DNA from: Calliopsis andreniformis
Lineage: Eukaryota > Arthropoda > Insecta > Hymenoptera > Andrenidae
DNA length: 64,000 bases
Direction of reading: 5' to 3'
Assembly (NCBI RefSeq): GCF_051401765.1
Contig: NW_027480505.1
Coordinates: 930,001 to 994,000, forward strand
Shown: positions 24,905-36,611 of the stretch, piece by piece
How the letters are laid out: each line of letters begins with the position of its first letter
Position numbering within the stretch: position 1 is the first letter of the stretch
Position numbers and translations under genes: made by a program
The notes under the pieces: model-generated
Databases searched by the model: none
Told to the model about the DNA's origin: nothing
What the model saw: the letters and a program-made list of their open reading frames with translations, nothing else

Positions 24905-26652
24905 AACAGGAATAATTGCAACCAGTGTGAAAGTTATGGACATTTTTACATTGCGGCCAACCTAGGCTCCACTCTAGGGCGTTGCTCCACCAGATCGAAT
25001 AGTTAGGGCCTCAGAAGTCAACACCAGAAGCATAAAATACAATAATGATGCAACAGTTTTTCCATCGTTTAACAGGAATAACTGCAACCAGTGTGAATGT
25101 ACTGGTCATTTCTACGTTCCGGATAACCTAGGTTTCACTCTAGGGCGTTGCTCTACCAGATCGAAATAGCTAGGGACTTAGAAATCAACGCCAGAAGCAT
25201 AAAATACAATATAAATACAACAGTTTTTCCATCATATAAAACGAGTAATTGCAACCAGGATTAAAGTTATGGTCATTTCTACTTTCCGGCAACCTAGGCT
25301 GCACCCTAGGGCGTTGCTCCAACAGACTGAATGGCTAGGGCCTTAGAAGTCAATGCCCGAGGCATAAAACGCAAAATAAGTAGAACAGTTTTTCCATCGT
25401 ATAAAACGAATAATTGCTACCAGTGTGAAAGTTATGGTCATTTCTACTTTCCGGGAAACCTAGGCTTCACCCTAGGGCGTTAATCCACCAGATGGAATGG
25501 TTAGGGCCTAAGAAGTCAACCCCACAAGCATAAAATACGATATAAATAAAGCAGCTTTTCCATCGTATAAAACGAATAATTGCAAACAGTTTGAAAGTGA
25601 TGGTCATTTCTACATTCCGAGCAACCTAGGTTTCACTCCAGGGCGTTGCTCCACCAGATCGAATAGTTATGTCCTAAGAAGTCAACGCCAGAAGCATAAA
25701 AAACGATATAAATACAACAGCTTTACCATCGTATAAAACGAATAATAGCAACCAGTGTGAAAGTTATGGTCATTTCTACGTTCCGGGCAACCTAGGCTTC
25801 ACTCTAGGGCGTTGCTCCACCAGATCAATCAGTTAGGTCCTTAGACGTCAACGCCCGAAGCATAAAATGCAAAATAAATAGAACAGTTTTTCCATTGTAT
25901 AAAACGAATAATAGCAACCAGTGTGAAAGTTATTGTCATTTCTACGTTCCGGGCAACCTAGGCTTCACTCTAGGGCGTTGTTCCACCAGATCAAACGGTT
26001 AGGGCCATAGAAGTCAACGCCCGAAGCATAAAACACAAAATAAATAGAACGGTTTTTCCATTGTATAAAACGAATAATTGCTACCAGTGTAAAAGTTATG
26101 GTCATTTCTACGTTCCGGGCAACCTACTCTTCACCCTAGGGCGTTGTTCCACCAGATCGAATAGTTAGGGCCTAAGAAGTGAACGCCAGAAGCATAAAAT
26201 ACAATATAAATACAACAGTTTTTCCATCGTATAAAACGAATAATTGCAACCAGTATGAAACTTATGGTCATTTCTACGTTCCGGGCAACCTAGGCTTCAC
26301 TGTATGGCGTTCTTCCACCACATCGAATAGCTATGGCCTCAGAAGTCAACGCCTGAAGTATAAAATACAATAAAAATACAACAGTCTTTCCACCCTATAA
26401 CAGGAATAATTGCAACCCGTGTGAAAGTGATGGTCATTTCTACGTTCCAGGCAACCTAGGCTTCACTCTAGGGCGTTGTTCCACAAAATCGAATAGTTAG
26501 GGCCTAAGAAGGCAACGCCCGAAGCATAAAATGATATATAAATAGAACAGTTTTTCCATCGTATAAAACGAATAATTGCTACCATTGTGAAAGTTATGGT
26601 CATTTCTACTTTCCGGGCAACCTAGGCTTCACCCTAGGGCGTTATTCCACCA
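23665..26652 (+). repeat. 18-monomer HOR unit A, copy 1 (2988 bp)
   Basis: The boundary landmark GATCGGATAGATAAGG occurs at 23665, 26653 and 29641, exactly 2988 bp (18 x 166) apart. The 18 monomers comprise 12 of the AAAACGA-type core and six of the AACAGGAA-type core; eight of the 12 have the full TCGTATAAAACGAAT motif. The first ~1240 bp match 18022-19262, the next ~1130 bp match 11285-12413, and the rest resembles 55560-56100 and 1630-2000. The in-phase 64-codon stretch at 26179-26373 recurs once per HOR copy only because the HOR itself recurs. Confidence 0.92.
26225..26241 (-). other. CENP-B-box-like motif (partial match), representative copy
   Basis: Read on the minus strand, this 17-bp stretch starts with A, then TTCG, four T, A, TA, CG, AT, G. 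The mammalian CENP-B box core is NTTCGNNNNANNCGGGN. Seven of the nine fixed bases match (TTCG, A, CG), and the last two G of CGGG are replaced by A and T. The same stretch recurs in every monomer of the AAAACGAATAAT subtype. Monomers reading AACAGGAATAAT lose the TTCG. Whether any protein binds here is unknown; the sequence shows only a partial, phased match. Confidence 0.35.
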
Positions 26653-29640
26653 GATCGGATAGATAAGGCCTTAGCAGTCAACGCCGGAAGCATAAAATAC
26701 GATATAAATACAGCAGCTTTTCCATCGTATAAAACGAATAATTGCAACCAGCGTGATAGTTATGCTGATTTCTACGTAACGGGCAACCTAGGCATCACCC
26801 TAGGGCGTTGCTCCAACAGATTGAATAGTTAGGGCCTTAAAAGTCAATGCCCGAAGCATAAAATGCAATAAAAATACAACAGTTTTTCCAACGTATAACA
26901 GGAATAATTGCAACCAGTGTGAAAGTAATGGTCATTTCTACGTTCCCGGCAACGTAGGTTTCACTCTAGGGCGTTGATCCACCAGAGGGAATAGTTAGGG
27001 CCTAAGAAGTCAACGCCAGAAGCATAAAATACAATATAAATGTAAGAGTTTTTCCATTGTATAAAACGAATAATAGCAACCAGTGTGAAAGTTATTGTCA
27101 TTTCTACGTTCCGGGCAACCTAGGCTTCACTCTAGGGTGTTGTTCCACCAGATCAAACAGGTAGGGCCATAGAAGTCAACGCCCGAAGCATAAAATACAA
27201 TATAAATACAACAGTTTTTCCATCGTATAAAACGAATAATTGCAATCCGTATGAAACTTATGGTCATTTCTACGTTCCGGGCAACCTAGGCTTCACTGTA
27301 TGGCGTTCTTCCACCACGTCGAATAGCTATGGCCTCAGAAGTCAACGCCTGAAGTATAAAATACAATAAAAATACAACAGTCTTTCCACCCTATAACAGG
27401 AATAATTGCAACCCGTGTGAAAGTAATGGTCATTTCCATGTTACGGGCAACCTAGGCTTCAATCCAGGGCGTTGCTCCACCAGATCGAATAGTTAGGGCC
27501 TTAGAAGTCCACGCCAGAAGCATAAAATACGATAAAGATGCAAAAGTTTTTCCATCGTATAAAACGAATAATTGCAACCAGTGTGAAATTTATGGTCATT
27601 CCTACATTCCGAGCAACCTAGACTTCACTCTAGAACGTTGCTCCACCAGATCGAATAGCTAGGGACTTATAATTCATCGCTAAAAGCATAAAATACTATT
27701 AAAATACAACAGTTTTTCCATCGTATAACAGGAATAATTGCAACCGGTGTGAAAGTAATGGTCATTTCTACGTTCCGAGCAACCTAGGCGTCACTCTAGG
27801 CCGTTGCTCCACCAGATCGAATAGCTAGGGACTTATAATTCATCGCTAAATGCATAAAATACAATTAAAATACAACAGTTTTTCCATCGTATAACAGGAA
27901 TAATTGCAACCAGTGTGAAAGTTATGGACATTTTTACATTGCGGCCAACCTAGGCTCCACTCTAGGGCGTTGCTCCACCAGATCGAATAGTTAGGGCCTC
28001 AGAAGTCAACACCAGAAGCATAAAATACAATAATGATGCAACAGTTTTTCCATCGTTTAACAGGAATAACTGCAACCAGTGTGAATGTACTGGTCATTTC
28101 TACGTTCCGGATAACCTAGGTTTCACTCTAGGGCGTTGCTCTACCAGATCGAAATAGCTAGGGACTTAGAAATCAACGCCAGAAGCATAAAATACAATAT
28201 AAATACAACAGTTTTTCCATCATATAAAACGAGTAATTGCAACCAGGATTAAAGTTATGGTCATTTCTACTTTCCGGCAACCTAGGCTGCACCCTAGGGC
28301 GTTGCTCCAACAGACTGAATGGCTAGGGCCTTAGAAGTCAATGCCCGAGGCATAAAACGCAAAATAAGTAGAACAGTTTTTCCATCGTATAAAACGAATA
28401 ATTGCTACCAGTGTGAAAGTTATGGTCATTTCTACTTTCCGGGAAACCTAGGCTTCACCCTAGGGCGTTAATCCACCAGATGGAATGGTTAGGGCCTAAG
28501 AAGTCAACCCCACAAGTATAAAATACGATATAAATAAAGCAGCTTTTCCATCGTATAAAACGAATAATTGCAAACAGTTTGAAAGTGATGGTCATTTCTA
28601 CATTCCGAGCAACCTAGGTTTCACTCCAGGGCGTTGCTCCACCAGATCGAATAGTTATGTCCTAAGAAGTCAACGCCAGAAGCATAAAATACGATATAAA
28701 TACAACAGCTTTACCATCGTATAAAACGAATAATAGCAACCAGTGTGAAAGTTATGGTCATTTCTACGTTCCGGGCAACCTAGGCTTCACTCTAGGGCGT
28801 TGCTCCACCAGATCAATCAGTTAGGGCCTTAGACGTCAACGCCCGAAGCATAAAATGCAAAATAAATAGAACAGTTTTTCCATTGTATAAAACGAATAAT
28901 AGCAACCAGTGTGAAAGTTATTGTCATTTCTACGTTCCGGGCAACCTAGGCTTCACTCTAGGGCGTTGTTCCACCAGATCAAACGGTTAGGGCCATAGAA
29001 GTCAACGCCCGAAGCATAAAACACAAAATAAATAGAACGGTTTTTCCATTGTATAAAACGAATAATTGCTACCAGTGTAAAAGTTATGGTCATTTCTACG
29101 TTCCGGGCAACCTACTCTTCACCCTAGGGCGTTGTTCCACCAGATCGAATAGTTAGGGCCTAAGAAGTGAACGCCAGAAGCATAAAATACAATATAAATA
29201 CAACAGTTTTTCCATCGTATAAAACGAATAATTGCAACCAGTATGAAACTTATGGTCATTTCTACGTTCCGGGCAACCTAGGCTTCACTGTATGGCGTTC
29301 TTCCACCACATCGAATAGCTATGGCCTCAGAAGTCAACGCCTGAAGTATAAAATACAATAAAAATACAACAGTCTTTCCACCCTATAACAGGAATAATTG
29401 CAACCCGTGTGAAAGTGATGGTCATTTCTACGTTCCAGGCAACCTAGGCTTCACTCTAGGGCGTTGTTCCACAAAATCGAATAGTTAGGGCCTAAGAAGG
29501 CAACGCCCGAAGCATAAAATGATATATAAATAGAACAGTTTTTCCATCGTATAAAACGAATAATTGCTACCAGTGTGAAAGTTATGGTCATTTCTACTTT
29601 TCGGGCAACCTAGGCTTCACCCTAGGGCGTTGTTCCACCA
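26653..29640 (+). repeat. 18-monomer HOR unit A, copy 2
   Basis: Near-identical to copy 1 in monomer order and length (2988 bp). I noted only a handful of substitutions by eye, for example TTGTTCCACC near 29631 where copy 1 has TTATTCCACC. It retains the ancestral GGTCATT near 29090 that is changed in copies 3, 5 and 6. Confidence 0.92.
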
Positions 29641-32628
29641 GATCGGATAGATAAGGCCTTAGCAGTCAACGCCGGAAGCATAAAATACGATATAAATGCA
29701 GCAGCTTTTCCATCGTATAAAACGAATAATTGCAACCAGCGTGATAGTTATGCTCATTTCTACGTAACGGGCAACCTAGGCATCACCCTAGGGCGTTGCT
29801 CCAACAGATTGAATAGTTAGGGCCTTAAAAGTCAATGCCCGAAGCATAAAATGCAATAAAAATACAACAGTTTTTCCAACGTATAACAGGAATATTTGCA
29901 ACCAGTGTGAAAGTAATGGTCATTTCTACGTTCCCGGCAACGTAGGTTTCACTCTAGGGCGTTGATCCACCAGAGGGAATAGTTAGGGCCTAAGAAGTCA
30001 ACGCCAGAAGCATAAAATACAATATAAATGTAAGAGTTTTTCCATTGTATAAAACGAATAATAGCAACCAGTGTGAAAGTTATTGTCATTTCTACGTTCC
30101 GGGCAACCTAGGCTTCACTCTAGGGTGTTGTTCCACCAGATCAAACAGGTAGGGCCATAGAAGTCAACGCCCGAAGCATAAAATACAATATAAATACAAC
30201 AGTTTTTCCATCGTATAAAACGAATAATTGCAATCCGTATGAAACTTATGGTCATTTCTACGTTCCGGGCAACCTAGGCTTCACTGTATGGCGTTCTTCC
30301 ACCACGTCGAATAGCTATGGCCTCAGAAGTCAACGCCTGAAGTATAAAATACAATAAAAATACAACAGTCTTTCCACCCTATAACAGGAATAATTGCAAC
30401 CCGTGTGAAAGTAATGGTCATTTCCATGTTACGGGCAACCTAGGCTTCAATCTAGGGCGTTGCTCCACCAGATCGAATAGTTAGGGCCTTAGAAGTCCAC
30501 GCCAGAAGCATAAAATACGATAAAGATGCAAAAGTTTTTCCATCGTATAAAACGAATAATTGCAACCAGTGTGAAATTTATGGTCATTCCTACATTCCGA
30601 GCAACCTAGACTTCACTCTAGAACGTTGCTCCACCAGATCGAATAGCTAGGGACTTATAATTCATCGCTAAAAGCATAAAATACAATTAAAATACAACAG
30701 TTTTTCCATCGTATAACAGGAATAATTGCAACCGGTGTGAAAGTAATGGTCATTTCTACGTTCCGAGCAACCTAGGCGTCACTCTAGGCCGTTGCTCCAC
30801 CAGATCGAATAGCTAGGGACTTATAATTCATCGCTAAATGCATAAAATACAATTAAAATACAACAGTTTTTCCATCGTATAACAGGAATAATTGCAACCA
30901 GTGTGAAAGTTATGGACATTTTTACATTGCGGCCAACCTAGGCTCCACTCTAGGGCGTTGCTCCACCAGATCGAATAGTTAGGGCCTCAGAAGTCAACAC
31001 CAGAAGCATAAAATACAATAATGATGCAACAGTTTTTCCATCGTTTAACAGGAATAACTGCAACCAGTGTGAATGTACTGGTCATTTCTACGTTCCGGAT
31101 AACCTAGGTTTCACTCTAGGGCGTTGCTCTACCAGATCGAAATAGCTAGGGACTTAGAAATCAACGCCAGAAGCATAAAATACAATATAAATACAACAGT
31201 TTTTCCATCATATAAAACGAGTAATTGCAACCAGGATTAAAGTTATGGTCATTTCTACTTTCCGGCAACCTAGGCTGCACCCTAGGGCGTTGCTCCAACA
31301 GACTGAATGGCTAGGGCCTTAGAAGTCAATGCCCGAGGCATAAAACGCAAAATAAGTAGAGCAGTTTTTCCATCGTATAAAACGAATAATTGCTACCAGT
31401 GTGAAAGTTATGGTCATTTCTACTTTCCGGGAAACCTAGGCTTCACCCTAGGGCGTTAATCCACCAGATGGAATGGTTAGGGCCTAAGAAGTCAACCCCA
31501 CAAGCATAAAATACGATATAAATAAAGCAGCTTTTCCATCGTATAAAACGAATAATTGCAAACAGTTTGAAAGTGATGGTCATTTCTACATTCCGAGCAA
31601 CCTAGGTTTCACTCCAGGGCGTTGCTCCACCAGATCGAATAGTTATGTCCTAAGAAGTCAACGCCAGAAGCATAAAATACGATATAAATACAACAGCTTT
31701 ACCATCGTATAAAACGAATAATAGCAACCAGTGTGAAAGTTATGGTCATTTCTACGTTCCGGGCAACCTAGGCTTCACTCTAGGGCGTTGCTCCACCAGA
31801 TCAATCAGTTAGGGCCTTAGACGTCAACGACCGAAGCATAAAATGCAAAATAAATAGAACAGTTTTTCCATTGTATAAAACGAATAATAGCAACCAGTGT
31901 GAAAGTTATTGTCATTTCTACGTTCCGGGCAACCTAGGCTTCACTCTAGGGCGTTGTTCCACCAGATCAAACGGTTAGGGCCATAGAAGTCAACGCCCGA
32001 AGCATAAAACACAAAATAAATAGAACGGTTTTTCCATTGTATAAAACGAATAATTGCTACCAGTGTAAAAGTTATGGCCATTTCTACGTTCCGGGCAACC
32101 TACTCTTCACCCTAGGGCGTTGTTCCACCAGATCGAATAGTTAGGGCCTAAGAAGTGAACGCCAGAAGCATAAAATACAATATAAATACAACAGTTTTTC
32201 CATCGTATAAAACGAATAATTGCAACCAGTATGAAACTTATGGTCATTTCTACGTTCCGGGCAACCTAGGCTTCACTGTATGGCGTTCTTCCACCACATC
32301 GAATAGCTATGGCCTCAGAAGTCAACGCCTGAAGTATAAAATACAATAAAAATACAACAGTCTTTCCACCCTATAACAGGAATAATTGCAACCCGTGTGA
32401 AAGTGATGGTCATTTCTACGTTCCAGGCAACCTAGGCTTCACTCTAGGGCGTTGTTCCACAAAATCGAATAGTTAGGGCCTAAGAAGGCAACGCCCGAAG
32501 CATAAAATGATATATAAATAGAACAGTTTTTCCATCGTATAAAACGAATAATTGCTACCAGTGTGAAAGTTATGGTCATTTCTACTTTCCGGGCAACCTA
32601 GGCTTCACCCTAGGGCGTTGTTCCACCA
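29641..32628 (+). repeat. 18-monomer HOR unit A, copy 3
   Basis: Full 2988-bp unit. It carries GGCCATT at about 32076, a variant shared with copies 5 and 6 but not with copies 1, 2 or 4. It is followed directly by X instead of another A unit, and the switch occurs inside GATCG (GATCGGATAG becomes GATCGAACAG). Private changes include CAACGACCGAAG near 31826 and GTAGAGCAG near 31357. Confidence 0.92.
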
Positions 32629-35160
32629 GATCGAACAGTTAGGACCTAAGAAGTCAACGCCAGAAGCATAAAATACAATATAAATATAACAGTTTTTCTA
32701 TCGTATAAAACGAATGATAGCAACCAGTGCGAAAGTTATGGTCACCTCTACGTTCCGGGCAACCTAGAATTCACTCTGGGGCGTTGCTGCACCAGATCGA
32801 ATAGTTAGGGCCTTAGAAGTTAGCGCCCGAAGCATAAAATACAGAATAAATAAAACACATTTTCCATCGTATAAAACGAATGATAGCAACCAGTGTAAAT
32901 GTCATGGTCATTTCTACGTTCCGGGCAACCTAGGCTTCACCCTAGGGCGTTGTTCCACCAGATGGAATAGTTAGGGCCTAAGAAGTCAACGCCAGAAGCA
33001 TAAAACACAATAAAGATGCAAAAGCTTTTCCATCGTATAACAGGAATAACTGTAAACAGTGTGAAGGTAATGGTATGTTCTACGTTCCGGGCAACCTATG
33101 CTTCACTCTAGGGCGGTGCTCTACCAGATTAAATAGTTAGTGCCTAAGAAGTCAACGCCAGATGCATAAAACACAATATAAATACAACAGCTTTTCCATC
33201 GTATATAATGTATATTTGCAAACAGTGTGAAAGTATTGGTCATTTCCATGTTCCGGGCAACCTAGGCTTCACCCTTGGGCGTTGTTCCACCAGATCGAAT
33301 AGTTAGGGCCTAAGAAGTCAACGCCAGAAGAATAAAATACAATATAAGTACAACAGTTTTTCCATCGTATAAAGTGAATAATTGCAAACATTGTGAAAGT
33401 AATGGTCATTTCTACGTTCCGGGCAACCTAGGCGTCACTCTAGGGCGTTGTTCCACCAGATCAAACAGTTAGGGCCTAAGAAGTCAACGCCAGAAGCATA
33501 AAATACAATATAAATATAACAGTTTTTCTATCGTATAAAAAGAATGATAGCAACCAGTGTAAAAGTCATGGTTATTTCTATGTTCCGGGCAACCTAGGCT
33601 TCACCCTAGGGCGTTGTTCCACCAGATGGAATTGTTAGGGCCTAAGAAGTCAACGCCAGAAGCATAAAATACGATATAAATACAACAGCTTTTCCATCGT
33701 ATAAGACGAATAATTGCAACCAGTGTGAATGTACTGGTCATTTCTACGTTCCGGGCAACCTAGGCTTCACTCTAGGGCGTTGCTCCACCAGATCGAGTAG
33801 TTAGGGCCTTAGAAGTCAACGCCAGAAGCATAAAATACAATAAAGATGCAAAAGCTTTTCCATCGTATAACAGGAATAACTGTAAACAGTGTGAAAGTAA
33901 TGGTCATTTCTACGTTCCAGGCAACCTAGGCTTCACTCTAGGTCGTTGTTCCACCAGATCGAATAGTTAGGGCCTAAGAAGTCAACGCCAGAAGAATAAA
34001 TCACAATATATGTACAACAGTTTTTCCATCGTATAGAATGAATAATTGCTAACATTGTGAAAGTTATGGTCATTTCTACGTTCCGGGCAACCTAGGTTTC
34101 ACTCGAGGGCGTCGCTCCAATAGGTCGTGTAGCTAGGGACTTAGAATTCAACGCCAGAAGGATGAAATACAATATATGTACAACAGCTTTTTCATCGTAT
34201 AAAATGTATAATTGCAAACATTGTGAAAGTTATGGTCATTTCTACTTTCCGGGCAGCCTAGGCTTCACCATAGGGCGCTGCTCCAACAGATTGAATAGTT
34301 AGGGCCTTAGAACTCAATGCCCGAAGCATAAAATGCAATAAAAGTACAACAGTTCTTCCACCATATAACAGGAATAATTGCAACCAGTTTGAATGTGATA
34401 GTCATTTCTACGTTCCGGGCAACTTAGGCTTCACTCTAGGGCGTTGCTCCACCAGGTCGAATAGTTACGGCCTAAGAAGTCAACGCTAGAAGCATAAAAT
34501 ACTATAAAGATGCAACAGTTTTTCCATCGTATAAAACGAATACTTGCCACCAGTGTGAAAGTTATGTTCATTTCTACGTTCCGCGCAACCTGGGCTTTAC
34601 TCTAGCGCGTTGTTCCACCAGATGGAATAGTTAGGGCCTAAGAAGTGAACGCCAGAAGCATAAAATACAATATAAATACAACAGTTTTTCCATCGTATAA
34701 AACGAATAATTGCAACCACTATGAAACTTATGGTCATTTCTACGTACCGGGCAACCTAGGCTTCACTCTAGGGCGGTGCTTCACCAAATCGAATAGCTAG
34801 GGCCTTAGAAGTCAATGCCCGAAGCATAAAATACAAAATAAATAGAACAGTTTTTCCATCGTATAAAACGAATAATTGCTACCAGTGTGAAAGTTATGGT
34901 CATTTCTACTTTCCGGGCAACCTAGGTTTCACTCTAGGGCGTTGCTCCACCAGATCGAATAGTTAGGGCCTTAGAAGTCAACGCCCGAAGCATAAAATAT
35001 AAAATAAATAGAACAGTTTTTCCATCCTATAAAACGAATAATTGCTACCAGCGTGAAAGTTATGGTCATTTCTACTTTCCGGGCAACCTAGACTGCACCC
35101 TAGGGCGTTGTTCCACCAGATGGAACAGTTAGAGCCTAAGAAGTCAACGCCACAAGCATA
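32629..35160 (+). repeat. X block, copy 1 (about 15 monomers)
   Basis: Different monomer order from unit A. It starts with CGAACAGTTAGGACC, then a monomer with CCTAGAATTCACTCTGGGG, the signature dimer at about 33050-33230, monomers with GTGAATAATTGCAAACATTG, and AATAGGTCGTGTAGC near 34110. It ends near 35160, where CCACAAGCATAAAATAC joins unit A at a position equivalent to 31178. Homologous blocks are at 39600 and 44580. The ancestral GGGCAGCC and ACGTTCCAGGC forms here are changed in both of the others. Confidence 0.88.
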
Positions 35161-36611
35161 AAATACAATATAAATACAACAGTTTTTCCATCATATAAAA
35201 CGAGTAATTGCAACCAGGATTAAAGTTATGGTCATTTCTACTTTCCGGCAACCTAGGCTGCACCCTAGGGCGTTGCTCCAACAGACTGAATGGCTAGGGC
35301 CTTAGAAGTCAATGCCCGAGGCATAAAACGCAAAATAAGTAGAACAGTTTTTCCATCGTATAAAACGAATAATTGCTACCAGTGTGAAAGTTATGGTCAT
35401 TTCTACTTTCCGGGAAACCTAGGCTTCACCCTAGGGCGTTAATCCACCAGATGGAATGGTTAGGGCCTAAGAAGTCAACCCCACAAGCATAAAATACGAT
35501 ATAAATAAAGCAGCTTTTCCATCGTATAAAACGAATAATTGCAAACAGTTTGAAAGTGATGGTCATTTCTACATTCCGAGCAACCTAGGTTTCACTCCAG
35601 GGCGTTGCTCCACCAGATCGAATAGTTATGTCCTAAGAAGTCAACGCCAGAAGCATAAAATACGATATAAATACAACAGCTTTACCATCGTATAAAACGA
35701 ATAATAGCAACCAGTGTGAAAGTTATGGTCATTTCTACGTTCCGGGCAACCTAGGCTTCACTCTAGGGCGTTGCTCCACCAGATCAATCAGTTAGGGCCT
35801 TAGACGTCAACGCCCGAAGCATAAAATGCAAAATAAATAGAACAGTTTTTCCATTGTATAAAACGAATAATAGCAACCAGTGTGAAAGTTATTGTCATTT
35901 CTACGTTCCGGGCAACCTAGGCTTCACTCTAGGGCGTTGTTCCACCAGATCAAACGGTTAGGGCCATAGAAGTCAACGCCCGAAGCATAAAACACAAAAT
36001 AAATAGAACGGTTTTTCCATTGTATAAAACGAATAATTGCTACCAGTGTAAAAGTTATGGTCATTTCTACGTTCCGGGCAACCTACTCTTCACCCTAGGG
36101 CGTTGTTCCACCAGATCGAATAGTTAGGGCCTAAGAAGTGAACGCCAGAAGCATAAAATACAATATAAATACAACAGTTTTTCCATCGTATAAAACGAAT
36201 AATTGCAACCAGTATGAAACTTATGGTCATTTCTACGTTCCGGGCAACCTAGGCTTCACTGTATGGCGTTCTTCCACCACATCGAATAGCTATGGCCTCA
36301 GAAGTCAACGCCTGAAGTATAAAATACAATAAAAATACAACAGTCTTTCCACCCTATAACAGGAATAATTGCAACCCGTGTGAAAGTGATGGTCATTTCT
36401 ACGTTCCAGGCAACCTAGGCTTCACTCTAGGGCGTTGTTCCACAAAATCGAATAGTTAGGGCCTAAGAAGGCAACGCCCGAAGCATAAAATGATATATAA
36501 ATAGAACAGTTTTTCCATCGTATAAAACGAATAATTGCTACCAGTGTGAAAGTTATGGTCATTTCTACTTTCCGGGCAACCTAGGCTTCACCCTAGGGCG
36601 TTGTTCCACCA
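35161..36611 (+). repeat. HOR unit A, copy 4 (partial, last ~8.7 monomers)
   Basis: Matches 31178-32628 with an offset of 3983 bp (24 x 166 minus 1), starting at AAATACAATATAAATAC and running to the unit boundary at 36612. The first half of the unit is missing. It has the ancestral GGTCATT near 36059, unlike copies 3, 5 and 6, so it came from a copy-1 or copy-2-like unit. Confidence 0.9.
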
